DNA of 64,000 nucleotides. Origin: Sisyra terminalis (lineage: Eukaryota; Arthropoda; Insecta; Neuroptera; Sisyridae). Shown here piece by piece: positions 22,911 to 35,600 of this stretch; the stretch's first letter is position 1; each line of letters opens with the position of its first letter. The notes beneath the pieces were generated by a model. That model was not told the origin of the DNA and searched no databases. It was given only the letters and a program-made list of their open reading frames with translations. The stretch lies in contig OY292276.1 of assembly GCA_958496175.1 (NCBI GenBank), forward strand, positions 55,627,080 to 55,691,079. Direction: 5' to 3'. A program made the position numbers and the translations under genes.

Positions 22911-25900
22911 CTGAAGAAAAAAAAATAATAAAAGAGGTCATATAGTCATAAAATTTTCGTTTAAAGGGTCTAGCAGGATCCACATGGCGTCCAGTTGGCC
23001 CCCAAATAGGAACCTATGTCGAAACTTATATTAAAATATCGGCTTGATATACAAACACATTTTATATACTTTTCGCGACCAAATTCCTCTTTGACCTTGT
23101 GATATGGGCAAAAATGTTTCCCCGCATGGCTATTTTTCAAAGTTATATATCTTAAAAATTAATTAAGCTAGAGAAGTGAAACTAACGCGAGGCTGTAAAT
23201 TATTTTACAGAGGATATCATATATTTTTTTTTAAATTTTTAGAAAGAAAAATTATACAAAAAAGTCTAAACACCAAATGAAATAATTTTTTTATGTGTTC
23301 TCTGAAAATGACAATCACGAGAAAAATATAGTTTATGCTTCTACATGAGCACTATAACTCATAAAAATTGCATGAAAAAATAGTTGGTGCAACATCTTGA
23401 AAAAAATGAAATGTGATTTACGTATAATAGTTTACCTCGATTTTACTTTTTTTCGAAGTGTTTTACCAACTTTTTTTTCACAAAACTTTAATAAAAAATA
23501 GACCACATATAGGAGCAAAACATTTATTATTTTCATAATTGTAAGTCTAAGGAATCATAAAAAAAAAATTTATTAGTTTTTTTGTTTTTCTATATTTACT
23601 CGGAAGATAATTACTTTCAAGAGTCTAAATAATTATCCCAAAAGAAAAGAAAAACCAACTAGTGTTCAATTTTTATTAAAATAAGAATAAAAAAAATTAT
23701 CGTCACTGTAATAATTTATTACAACTGGAATATTATAAAGCTAAAATAATTTAATTAGTATCTCGTAGGACGCAGAATTCTGGATAATTATTGTTCATAT
23801 GAAAAATAACAAATAAAAGCTGTTGCCTGAGAACAATATCCCACTATAAAGTTTCTATTGAAGAATCACAGGAATAACGGAAAATACTGTTGCAATCTTT
23901 ACCATTCGAAATATAATAATTGTATATACGACCGTCTTTGCTATTTCTACATATATCTTGATTTTACTTCAACCCTAATCATATTAAGTGCTTATTATAC
24001 ACATTGTTATAAAATATTATTTGATAGTTCATTTATTCGCCCACTTTAGGTAGAACTTGTAAAAATGTTGGTATGAGCCAGTGAATAATATCCTTAGCTA
24101 AACGAAGAAAACCAAGTAATTCAGATGCCGTCAATATGTACTCAGAATTAATTGTAGACGCATAGTATTCCAGTTGTAATAAATTATAGCAGTGACGATA
24201 ATTTTTTTTATTCTTATTTTAATAAAAATTGAACACTAGTTGTTTTTCTTTTCTTTTGGGATAATTATTTAGACTCTTGAAAGTAATTATCTTCCGAGTA
24301 AATATAGAAAAACAAAAAAAACAATAATTTTTTTTTATGTTTCCTTAGACTTACAATTATGAAAATAATATATGTTTTATTCCTATATGTGGCCTATTTT
24401 TTATTGAAGTTTTGTGAAAAAAAGTTGGTAAAACATTTTGAAAAAAAATAAAACCGAGGTATACTATTAGGCGTAAATCACATTTCATTTTTTTTCAAGG
24501 TGTTGTACCAACTATTTTTTCACGCAATTTTTATGAGTTATAGTGCTCATGTAGAAGCATAAAATATATTTTTTTCGTGATTGTCATTTTCAGAGAACAC
24601 ATAAAAAAAATTATTTCATTTGGTTTTTGGACTTTTTTTGTATAATTTTTCTTTCTAAAAATTTCAAAAAAATATATGCTATACTTTGTAAAATAATCTA
24701 AAGTCTCGCGTTCGTTTCACTTCTCTAGCTTAATTAGTTTTTGAGATATATAACTTTGAAAAATAGCAATGCGGGGGGACATTTTTGTCCATATCTCAAG
24801 ATCAAAGAGGAATTTGGTCGCGAAAAGTATATAAAATATTTTTGTATATCAAGCCGATATTTTAACATAAGTTTCGACATAGGTTCCTATTTGGGGACCA
24901 ACTCGCCATGTGGATCCTGCTAGACCATTTACTTGAATTTACTTACTTGAAGTAAATCGAATTCCAACTCGTTAATTGTTCTGATTTTTGAATATCCAGC
25001 GATAAAGTGAGCACTTGATTCGACATTGTCGCTAGATATTATAATGTAGGTAATAGTAATTGCAATTTCAAACAGTAAGCAATTAAAGTTCATGTCGCCA
25101 AAGTCAATAATACCGTAAACATTCCATTTATCCTTATCATCCTTTTGTACCAATATGTTTTGCTCGTTAAAATCGCCATGGATAATTCCTGTTTCTAATC
25201 GGTCATATTGAGCCATTACGGTTGTTTCAAATTGTTCGATAATCTCTTTGGCTAATTGGGTTCGAGACTCGTTATGGATTACGCCAAGGTATTGTTTCAC
25301 ATCCGGAACAGAACTTAACATCCAAATCGATCGATGTTTCACCAATATCGGATAGTGTAAATCCTTAAAGAATTGTTTTTCTTTTTAATTTTTTGTTGCA
25401 AAATTGGAGGATATAACAATGATGAACTTAATTTTTCTGAAATTATTTTTCCTGTGTTCAAATATGTTTAACAAAGTTTAGCGATTAATTTTCAAAGAGA
25501 GAAAGAACTGTTATTGATGTGACCAGACGACAAGAAGAATAGCTAACAGGATAAATCACATTCTCAAAGGAAAAAAATCCCACTGGATATTGTAAAAAGG
25601 AAACTGGGATGCCTAAAGTACCTCTAGTCGAAAAGAATAACACAGAATTGAAACCATAGATTTATTAAAAAGAGGTATTAATTACTTTGATTTAAACACT
25701 TTTTACCAGGACTTGACAGGTAGAAAACAGAAAAAACTAAGTTCTAATAACTCTTTAATTATTTATCGATATGAGGCCAGTCCAAATAAAGTGGTCCAAA
25801 AATAAATGAAATGGTTGCTAGACCATTTTAAAAGAAAAAAATTTTTTGTATGCTATCACCCCAACATGTCCCCATATTTTATTTTTATTGTTTTTCGTTT

Positions 25901-28270
25901 TCCAGTGATGACCATATTAGTTTTACTAGGCGCACACATTTTCGCACTTTTAAGGGTTTGCGGAAACTTAATTATCTCAGGCCCTATTTGTCCTATCAAA
26001 ACGAAACAAAAAGCAGTGTGTTCATAAAAATATAAACTATAAGGTTGTAGCAAGATGTTTTTACCTAAATGTAATTCTAAGGGGTGAAATTTCAGCCTAA
26101 ATTTTTAGCTCTCATTTGTAAAAACTCCAAATTTCACGGAATGATTGTGAAGAAAGGGAAAGAGTCTACACGTTAAAACTTTTTTTACAAACAATTAGGT
26201 ACTATTTGTTTTCAAAAATAAAATTTGAAGTCTGAGACTTTAGGCCTTTTTAAAATAAAAAATAACAAAATTAGGAAATTTTCAAAATTAGCAATTTTCT
26301 GAGCTCAATATCTCTGGTGGGGGACCAGATAAAAATATGAAATATCACCTCATTAAAGTACTGCATAGTCCAGAGTATATGTTGTTTTGTGTAAAATGCC
26401 CTTTTTGCCAAGTATATGTCACATATGAAATGGTTAAATACATTATATTCACCTACTGAAGTATGCATTGTTTTGACATTTTGTGCTTGCAATACCCCTG
26501 CTCCTAGTCAAATCTCAAACTCCAAATTTTAGGTGCATAATACTATTATACAGTACTATAGTGTAGTGATATTTCATATTTTTATCTGGTCCCCCACCAG
26601 AGATATTGAGCTCAGAAAATTGAAAATTTTGAAAATTTCCTAATTTTGTTATTTTTTATTTTAAAAAGGCCTAAAGTCTCAGACTTCAAATTTTGTTTTT
26701 GAATACAACTAGTACCTAATTGTTTGCAAAAAAAGTTTTAAAGTGTAGACTCTTTCCCTTCCTTCACAATCATTCCGTGAAATTTGGAGTTTTTACAAAA
26801 GAGAGCTACAAATTTAGGCTGAAATTTCACCCCTTAGAATTACATTTAGGTAAAAACATTTTATTACAACGTTATAGCTTATATTTTACAAACATACTGC
26901 TTTTTGTTTCGTTTTGATAGGACAAATAGGGCCTGAGATAATCAAGTTTCCGCAAACCCTTAAACGTGCGAAAATGTAATACTAATATGGCCACCACTGG
27001 AAAACTAAAAACAATAAAATTGAAAATAATGATGAATTTGAACTACCAACATGTTGGGGTGACCGCAAAAAAAAATCAGAATTAAAAAAAATAATCAAGC
27101 GACCAGTGCTGGACCGACTGAATTGGACTGACCCTATTTCATCATTTTATAAGTTAAGCCCTGCTCTATTGTTTGATTTTCTTTAAAACAGATTGCTCGG
27201 CAATCGAAATATCTTTTTGGAGTAATATGCCAATAAATTGTATTGAATATTGGTTTATAGTAACGAGAAATTGTGTTTATAGTAAACTTTTAGAAGAAAA
27301 TATTGTCCCATATAGACCAGGGTTGATAATTTTTGAAACCAAAAAAAAAATCAAACATAAGTCAATCTAAAAATATATTTAAAATTTTAATTTGTAAAAG
27401 TCGAATGCTAACTTGACAGAGGTATAATGTTTGTATTAATTATACGGTTGTCTTACTTTATATCAATAGTAAAATATGATTTATGGAAATTTGGTTTAGT
27501 TTCCAAACCTAATTTAAAAAATGGTAGTAATTATGAGGTGTGAAAATGTTTTGTACTTAGTATTTTTCAAACAAGTGAAATCACTAGAATCAATTTGTAT
27601 TTTAAATAAATTTCAGAAAAAAAAATTCACAATTTTTATATCCACACGTTATAATATATCAATAAATACTTTTAAATAGTTGTCGAATTTAGCCACATAT
27701 TCTCCAAGTTGATGAATCAAATGATTGTCTATGGGGATTTCGCAAAACATTTTGCCCGGCACAAATTCAAATAGCCGCACAATATGGTTCTGATCTGCGA
27801 TAAGTTCCACGGAAAAATACTTTCCATCCTTGTTCTTTACAGGTTGTGGACATTTAACATTCTTTTCATCTATTTGTTGAGAAAAAAGAGAAAAACTTTT
27901 CAAAACCCAAATTACACGATAAGACTTGATAAAAGTTGTGTTTACAATAGAGCACATTTTTTTTTTGGGAAAATTAAAGGAAATTTTTCTTACGCAAGTG
28001 CAGCAAAATTTCGTGTTGTGTCTTGATGAAATCAATTAATTTTGAATCTAAACTGTTTAAAATTTTAAAAACGTATCCATCTTGAGCCAATTGTGGGATA
28101 TTTGAATTGGAAAATTCACTGTCCACTTCAATTTTATAGTTTTTATCATCATACGCATTTAATTCTCGAATACGTTTACATTTTAGACCGTAAAGTTTTG
28201 ATATTAGATCAAGGCATTGATCTGTATTAATTTTCGGTCGATAATTGATTGCCGATTGTATTTCAGCCAT
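22737..28270 (-). CDS. HYKK: Hydroxylysine kinase (HYKK/AGPHD1 family), complete, 4 exons
   Basis: Predicted to phosphorylate 5-hydroxylysine with GTP, in breakdown of hydroxylysine; aminoglycoside phosphotransferase (APH) fold, cytosolic or mitochondrial. Exons on the minus strand: 27994-28270, 27670-27869, 24947-25363 and 22737-22910. All junctions are GT-AG and the frame stays open, giving 355 residues; the family is usually about 370. Seen: N-lobe with YDDKNYKI at about 40-47 and YVFKI with the likely nucleotide-binding Lys69; hinge region FEFVPGKMF; then KHRSIWML; catalytic loop HGDFNEQN at 221-228 (Asp223) and metal-binding IIDFGD at 244-249. The C-terminal exon reads CCIAARMIQSLVLGLHAATQ to WREFL and stop. 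No signal peptide or membrane segment. Introns 2 and 3 carry foldback elements, yet all exons are intact. Confidence 0.88.
22977..24926. mobile_element. Long-TIR foldback element in HYKK intron 3
   Basis: Both ends start GGTCTAGCAGGATCCACATG (the right one reversed). The inverted arms run from 22,977 to about 23,742 and from about 24,160 to 24,926, roughly 765 bp each with about 90 percent identity by eye, around a centre of about 415 bp. No transposase is visible and no clear target duplication was found. The element fills almost the whole intron, whose splice sites lie 36 bp beyond one end and 20 bp beyond the other. Confidence 0.85.
24947..25363 (-). CDS. HYKK: HYKK exon 3 (catalytic loop)
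   Basis: The acceptor TTTAAG at 25364-25369 is weak but puts DLHYPILVKHRSIWML in frame with exon 2. The exon carries HGDFNEQNILV and GIIDFGDMNFNC, and ends CTTCAA before a GTAAGT donor at 24941-24946. Confidence 0.87.
25364..27669 (-). other. HYKK intron 2
   Basis: A 2.3-kb intron, more than half of it a foldback element (25,775-27,134). The flanks, about 25,370-25,770 and 27,140-27,669, show no other feature. Confidence 0.7.
25775..27134. mobile_element. Long-TIR foldback element in HYKK intron 2
   Basis: The ends begin GGCCAGTCCAA and, reversed, GGGTCAGTCCAA. Inverted arms of about 560 bp (25,775-26,340 and 26,570-27,134) match closely, for example TCTGGTCCCCCACCAGAGAT in the right arm and its complement in the left. 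The central loop is about 230 bp. Its ends differ from those of the intron 3 element, so it is a separate family. Non-coding. Confidence 0.82.
27670..27869 (-). CDS. HYKK: HYKK exon 2
   Basis: Acceptor ACAAATAG at 27870-27877; donor GTATTT at 27664-27669. It encodes KNVKCPQPVKNKDG, the hinge RLFEFVPGKMF, and LGEYVAKFDNYLK. Together with exon 1 it makes 159 complete codons. Confidence 0.85.
27994..28270 (-). CDS. HYKK: HYKK exon 1 with start codon
   Basis: ATG at 28268-28270 opens MAEIQSAINYRPKINTDQC. The exon ends after 92 codons plus one base at a GTAAGA donor (27988-27993). The start is the first Met of the frame and fits the family N-terminus. The gene begins about 0.95 kb from the first satellite monomer. 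Confidence 0.85.
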
Positions 28271-29219
28271 AACTACACTGATTATTACAGTACCCGATGC
28301 CTCCGATTTGAATGCAATTTAAAGTACTACTACGATTACAAAATAAAATCATTCACTCCCACTCTTGACTTTTCAATATTGATTGATGTTCGTATTAAAT
28401 CAATCGGACACTTGTTTCAATTAATTATAATTAATAGAAGAGTTGAACAACAACGTTGCTCCACTGTAAAGTCTTATTTGTAATTGAAGTTGATAAGTTA
28501 AAATAAAAACGTTTGTGTTTTCAAATTGAAAATTAAATAGAGTTTATTTATTGAGTTAGTTATCTTATCAAAAATGATATAATTTACGATTTCGTTCTGT
28601 CAAGATAAATTGTGAAATTCCGCTTGAATGTATTACTTAAGATGATAATACAATTTCACGAATTAAAACCAATTATTTGAGAGACTCTCTATTGGAATGA
28701 AGTTGAACCTAAGTAGAACTGAATTGCATCTTTAGTTGCAGTTTAAAAAGAAATTACAATAATTTTGTAGTTCAATTTAATTTGACTGTCTTGAAATTAT
28801 ATATCTCCGTATATATTTTCCGCAATTCCGTTGATTTTTTCATTATTTTTATGATTTTGACATTGCATAAAATAACAAAAAACAAATGATTTGAATTTAA
28901 AGGATTTAAAATAAGAAAGTAACTTAAAAATGTTAAAAATTATTTACTATTTTAATTTCTTATGATGTATAGGCAACTAAACTATTTTTAAAGTCCACCG
29001 TTTCGTCGCAAAAACAGAGAACTTTAGTTTCATTATAAATGAAATGTTATATACATTTTGTTTATTTCGACACTTCATTTACTGAATTTTTTATTATTGT
29101 GAGTGAAAACACAAAACAGTGAACAAAACATTTAATTTGAAACGATAATGATGATTAAAAAAATTATTTTCAACACATTTTCAGCGAAACAATCATCTCA
29201 TTTATCCATATTTTGCAGT
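28271..29219. other. HYKK upstream region
   Basis: AT-rich spacer between the HYKK start codon and the degenerate edge of the satellite. It must contain the HYKK promoter, but no promoter element could be recognised. Confidence 0.5.
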
Positions 29220-29545
29220 TAAAGATTGACCTTTTTTAAAATTTGAAATTGAATTGTATTTTTCCTATCGCCCACAGGACAAAAATAATTTCACATTACA
29301 ATTCACTAATGTCCTGTTTAAAACAAAATATTTTACATTAGCATTGTAAAAGATGATTCAACCAATAATATTCAGCTATTCTTAAGCCATTGCTTTATAT
29401 CCTTTTTTTAAAGTTGAATTGATTGTTCTGTTATCCATAGGACGAAAATTTTCTCTAATTACAATTAACTACAGGTCATAGATTGATAATAGGTTAGAAA
29501 AAATAGACCTCAAAAAACAAAGTCACCCCATTAAATTCACCCAAT
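29220..29545 (-). repeat. Degenerate outer edge of the left satellite array
   Basis: Blocks of the monomer are still recognisable (CACAGGACAAAAATAATTTC, CATTACAATTCACTAATG, TTTATATCCTTTTTTAAAGT) but with many substitutions and indels. Divergence rises toward the unique flank. Such decay at the edge is typical of satellite borders, where homogenisation fails. Confidence 0.75.
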
Positions 29546-29760
29546 TTCAGTCGAAATTTGACGCAAAGATTTTCAACTCCTTATCTTCCCGTTTTAACTT
29601 CTAGACCTTAAATTCGGTTTAAACAAAATATTTTGCTTTGGCAACGTTAAGGATGATTCAACAAAAGATTTTAAGCTATTTATCAGGGAATAAAACAATC
29701 CTTTATATCCTTTTTTAACTGTTGAAAATGGTCCTTTTTGAAACTTTGAAAAGGAATTGT

Positions 29761-32630
29761 TAGTGCCCGGTAATTCATAGGACGAAAATTTTTTCACATA
29801 ACAATTCACTAAAGGTCCTAGATTGATAATCCGATGAGAAAACAATACCTCAAAATGAAAACTCACCCCCTTAAAACCTCCCATTTTCAGTCGAAATTTA
29901 TCGCAAAGATTTTCAACTCCTTAACTTCCCGTTTTGATTTCTCGCCCTTGTATCCCGTTTAAACAAAATACTTTGTTTTAGCTATGTTAAGGATGATTCT
30001 ACAAATAGTTTGAAGCTATTTTTCAGGGAATAAAACAATCCTTTATATCCTTTTTTAACTGTTGAAAGTGGTCCTTTTTGAAATTTTAAAATGGAATTGT
30101 TAGTGCCCGGTAATTCACAGGATGAAAATTTTTTAACATTACAATTCACTAGAGGTCCTAGATTGATAATCCGTTGAGAAAACAATACCTCATAATGAAA
30201 ACTCACCCCCTTAAAATCACCCATTTTCAGTCGAAATTTCTCCCGTAGATTTTCAACTCCTTAACTTCCCGTTTCGATTCCTCACCCTTACATCCCGTTT
30301 AAACAAAAAATTTGGCTTTGGCAATGTTAAGGATGATTCAACAAATAATTTGAAGCACTTTTCCAAGGAATAAAACAATCCCTTATATCCTTTTTTAACT
30401 GTTGAAAATGGTCCTTTTTGAAACTTTGAAATGGAATTGTTAGTGCCCGGTAATTCACAGGACGGAAATTTTTTCACATTACAAATCACAAGAGGTCCTA
30501 GATTGATAATCCGTTGAGAAAACTATACTTCAAAATGAAAACTCACCCCCTTAAAATCACCCATTTTAAGTCGAAATTTGCCGCAAAGATTTTCAACTCC
30601 TAAACTTCCCGTTTTGATTTCTCGCCCTTGTATCCCGTTTAAACAAAATACTTTGTTATAGCTATGTTAAGGATGATTCTACAAATAGTTTGAAGCTATT
30701 TTTCAGGGAATAAAACAATCCTTTATATCCTTTTTTAACTGTTGAAAGTGGTCCTTTTTGAAATTTTAAAATGGAATTGTTAGTGCCCGGTAATTCACAG
30801 GACGAAAATTTTTTAACATTACAATTCACTAGAGGTCCTAGATTGATAATCCGTTGAGAAAACAATACCTCATAATGAAAACTCACCCCCTTAAAATCAC
30901 CCATTTTCAGTCGAAATTTCTCCCGTAGATTTTCAACTCCTTAACTTCCCGTTTCGATTCCTCACCCTTACATCCCGTTTAAACAAAAAATTTGGCTTTG
31001 GCAATGTTAAGGATGATTCAACAAATAATTTGAAGCACTTTTCCAAGGAATAAAACAATCCCTTATATCCTTTTTTAACTGTTGAAAATGGTCCTTTTTG
31101 AAATTTTGAAATGGAATTGTTAGTGCCCGGTAATTCACAGGACGGAAATTTTTTCACATTACAAATCACAAGAGGTCCTAGATTGATAATCCGTTGAGAA
31201 AACTATACTTCAAAATGAAAACTCACCCCCTTAAAATCACCCATTTTAAGTCGAAATTTGCCGCAAAGATTTTCAACTCCTAAACTTCCCGTTTTGATTT
31301 CTCGCCCTTGTATCCCGTTTAAACAAAATACTTTGTTATAGCTATGTTAAGGATGATTCTACAAATAGTTTGAAGCTATTTTTCAGGGAATAAAACAATC
31401 CTTTATATCCTTTTTTAACTGTTGAAAGTGGTCCTTTTTGAAATTTTAAAATGGAATTGTTAGTGCCCGGTAATTCACAGGACGAAAATTTTTTAACATT
31501 ACAATTCACTAGAGGTCCTAGATTGATAATCCGTTGAGAAAACAATACCTCATAATGAAAACTCACCCCCTTAAAATCACCCATTTTCAGTCGAAATTTC
31601 TCCCGTAGATTTTCAACTCCTTAACTTCCCGTTTCGATTCCTCACCCTTACATCACGTTTAAACAAAAAATTTGGCTTTGGCAATGTTAAGGATGATTCA
31701 ACAAATAATTTGAAGCACTTTTCCAAGGAATAAAACAATCCCTTATATCCTTTTTTAACTGTTGAAAATGGTCCTTTTTGAAACTTTGAAATGGAATTGT
31801 TAGTGCCCGGTAATTCATAGGACGAAAATTTTTTCACATAACAATTCACTAAAGGTCCTAGATTGATAATCCGATGAGAAAACAATACCTCAAAATGAAA
31901 ACTCACCCCCTTAAAACCTCCCATTTTCAGTCGAAATTTATCGCAAAGATTTTCAACTCCTTAACTTCCCGTTTTGATTTCTCGCCCTTGTATCCCGTTT
32001 AAACAAAATACTTTGTTTTAGCTATGTTAAGGATGATTCTACAAATAGTTTGAAGCTATTTTTCAGGGAATAAAACAATCCTTTATATCCTTTTTTAACT
32101 GTTGAAAGTGGTCCTTTTTGAAATTTTAAAATGGAATTGTTAGTGCCCGGTAATTCACAGGACGAAAATTTTTTAACATTACAATTCACTAGAGGTCCTA
32201 GATTGATAATCCGTTGAGAAAACAATACCTCATAATGAAAACTCACCCCCTTAAAATCACCCATTTTCAGTCGAAATTTCTCCCGTAGATTTTCAACTCC
32301 TTAACTTCCCGTTTCGATTCCTCACCCTTACATCCCGTTTAAACAAAAAATTTGGCTTTGGCAATGTTAAGGATGATTCAACAAATAATTTGAAGCACTT
32401 TTCCAAGGAATAAAACAATCCCTTATATCCTTTTTTTACTGGTGAAAATGGTCCTTTTTGAAACTTTGAAATGGAATTGTTAGTGCCCGGTAATTCACAG
32501 GACGGAAATTTTTTCACATTACAAATCACAAGAGGTCCTAGATTGATAATCCGTTGAGAAAACTATACTTCAAAATGAAAACTCACCCCCTTAAAATCAC
32601 CCATTTTAAGTCGAAATTTGTCGCAAAGAT
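29761..32630 (-). repeat. Higher-order repeats: 680-bp dimers inside a 2,040-bp hexamer
   Basis: Two monomer types alternate: one with ATTTTAAAATGGAATTG, the other with AAGCACTTTTCCAAGGAA. The dimer recurs every 680 bp (about 29,900, 30,580, 31,260, 31,940). The segment at 31,801-31,930 is nearly identical to 29,761-29,890, giving a 2,040-bp period that also includes an array-edge monomer. Confidence 0.85.
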
Positions 32631-35600
32631 TTTCAACTCCTTAACTTCCTGTTTTGATTTCTCGCCTTTATATCCCGTTTAAACAAAATATTTTGCTTTG
32701 GCAATGTTAAGGATGATTCAACAAATAATTTGAAGCTATTTTTTAGGGAATAAAACAATCCTTTATATCCTTTTTTAACTATTGAAAATGGTCCTTTTTG
32801 AAACTTTGAAATGGAATTGTTAGTGCCCGGTAATTCACAGGACGAAAATTTTTTCACATAACAATTCACTAAAGGTCCTAGATTGATAATCCGTTGAGAA
32901 AACTATACCTCATAATGAAAACTCACCCCCTTAAAATCACCCATTTTCAGTCGATATTTCTCCCGTAGATTTTCAACTCCTTAACTTCCCGTTTTGATTT
33001 CTCGCCCTTGTATCCCGTTTAAACAAAATACTTTGACTTAGCTATGTTAAGGATGATTCTACAAAAAATTTGAAGCTATTTTTAAGGGAATAAAACAATC
33101 CTTTATATCCTTTTTTAACTGTTGAAAATGGTCTTTTTTGAAACTTTGAAATGGAATTGTTAGTGCCCGGTAATTCAAAGGAAGAAAATGTTTTCACATT
33201 ATAATTTACTAGAGGCCCTAGATTGATAATCCGTTGAGAAAACTATACCTCATAATGAAAACTCACCCCCTTAAAATCACCCATTTTAAGTCGAATTTTG
33301 TCGCGAAGATTTTCAACTCCTAAGTATCCTGTTTTTATTTCTCGCCTTTATATCCCGTTTAAACAAAATATTTTGCTTTGGCAATGTTAAGGATGATTCA
33401 ACAAATAATTTGAGGCTATTTTTCAGGGAATAGAACAATCCTTTATATCCTTTTTTAACTGTTGAAAATGGTCCTTTTTGAAACTTTGAAATGGAATTGT
33501 TAGTGCCCGGTAATTCACAGGACGAAAATTTTTTAACATAACAATTCACTAGAGGTCCTATATTGATAATCCGTAGCGAAAACTATACCTCATAATGAAA
33601 ACGCACCCCCTTAAATCCACCCATTTTCAGTCGAAATTTGTCGCAAAGATTTTCAACTCCATAACTTCCCGTTTTGATTTCTCGCCCTTGTATCCCGTTT
33701 AAACAAAATACTTTCTTTTAGCTATGTTAAGGATGATTCTACAAATAATTTGAAGCTATTTTTCAAAGAATAAAACAATCCTTTATATCCTTTTTTAACT
33801 GTTGAAAATGATCCTTTTTGAAACTTTGAAATGGAATTGTTAGTGCCCGGTAATTCACAGGACGAAAATTTTTTCACATAACAATTCACTAGAGGTCCTA
33901 GATTGATAATCCGTTGAGAAAACTATACCTCATAATGAAAACTCACCCCCTTAAAATCACCCATTTTCAGTCGATATTTCTCCCGTAGATTTTCAACTCC
34001 TTAACTTCCCGTTTTGATTTCTCGCCCTTGTATCCCGTTTAAACAAAATACTTTGATTTAGCTATGTTAAGGATGATTCTACAAATAATTTGAAGCTATT
34101 TTTAAGGGAATAAAACAATCCTTTATATCCTTTTTTAACTGTTGAAAATGGTCCTTTTTGAAACTTTGAAATGGAATTGTTAGTGCCCGGTAATTCACAG
34201 GAAGAAAATGTTTTCACATTATAATTTACTAGAGGCCCTAGATTGATAATCCGTTGAGAAAACTATACCTCATAATGAAAACTCACCCCCTTAAAATCAC
34301 CCATTTTAAGTCGAATTTTGTCGCGAAGATTTTCAACTCCTAAGTATCCTGTTTTTATTTCTCGCCTTTATATCCCGTTTAAACAAAATATTTTGCTTTG
34401 GCAATGTTAAGGATGATTCAACAAATAATTTGAGGCTATTTTTCAGGGAATAGAACAATCCTTTATATCCTTTTTTAACTGTTGAAAATGGTCCTTTTTG
34501 AAACTTTGAAATGGAATTGTTAGTGCCCGGTAATTCACAGGACGAAAATTTTTTAACATAACAATTCACTAGAGGTCCTATATTGATAATCCGTAGCGAA
34601 AACTATACCTCATAATGAAAACGCACCCCCTTAAATCCACCCATTTTCAGTCGAAATTTGTCGCAAAGATTTTCAACTCCATAACTTCCCGTTTTGATTT
34701 CTCGCCCTTGTATCCCGTTTAAACAAAATACTTTCTTTTAGCTATGTTAAGGATGATTCTACAAATAATTTGAAGCTATTTTTCAAAGAATAAAACAATC
34801 CTTTATATCCTTTTTTAACTGTTGAAAATGGTCCTTTTTGAAACTTTGAAATGGAATTGTTAGTGCCCGGTAATTCACAGGACGAAAATTTTTTCACATA
34901 ACAATTCACTAGAGGTCCTAGATTGATAATCCGTTGAGAAAACTATACCTCATAATGAAAACTCACCCCCTTAAAATCACCCATTTTCAGTCGATATTTC
35001 TCCCGTAGATTTTCAACTCCTTAACTTCCCGTTTTGATTTCTCGCCCTTGTATCCCGTTTAAACAAAATACTTTGATTTAGCTATGTTAAGGATGATTCT
35101 ACAAAAAATTTGAAGCTATTTTTAAGGGAATAAAACAATCCTTTATATCCTTTTTTAACTGTTGAAAATGGTCTTTTTTGAAACTTTGAAATGGAATTGT
35201 TAGTGCCCGGTAATTCACAGGAAGAAAATGTTTTCACATTATAATTTACTAGAGGCCCTAGATTGATAATCCGTTGAGAAAACTATACCTCATAATGAAA
35301 ACTCACCCCCTTAAAATCACCCATTTTAAGTCGAAATTTGTCGCAAAGATTTTCAACTCCTTAACTTCCTGTTTTGATTTCTCGCCTTTATATCCCGTTT
35401 AAACAAAATATTTTGCTTTGGCAATGTTAAGGATGATTCAACAAATAATTTGAAGCTATTTTTTAGGGAATAAAACAATCCTTTATATCCTTTTTTAACT
35501 ATTGAAAATGGTCCTTTTTGAAACTTTGAAATGGAATTGTTAGTGCCCGGTAATTCACAGGACGAAAATTTTTTCACATAACAATTCACTAAAGGTCCTA

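Noticed and set aside
24741..24923. ORF at the right end of the HYKK intron 3 element.
   Set aside because: Lies in the inverted arm; the matching frame in the other arm is not open. No coding function.
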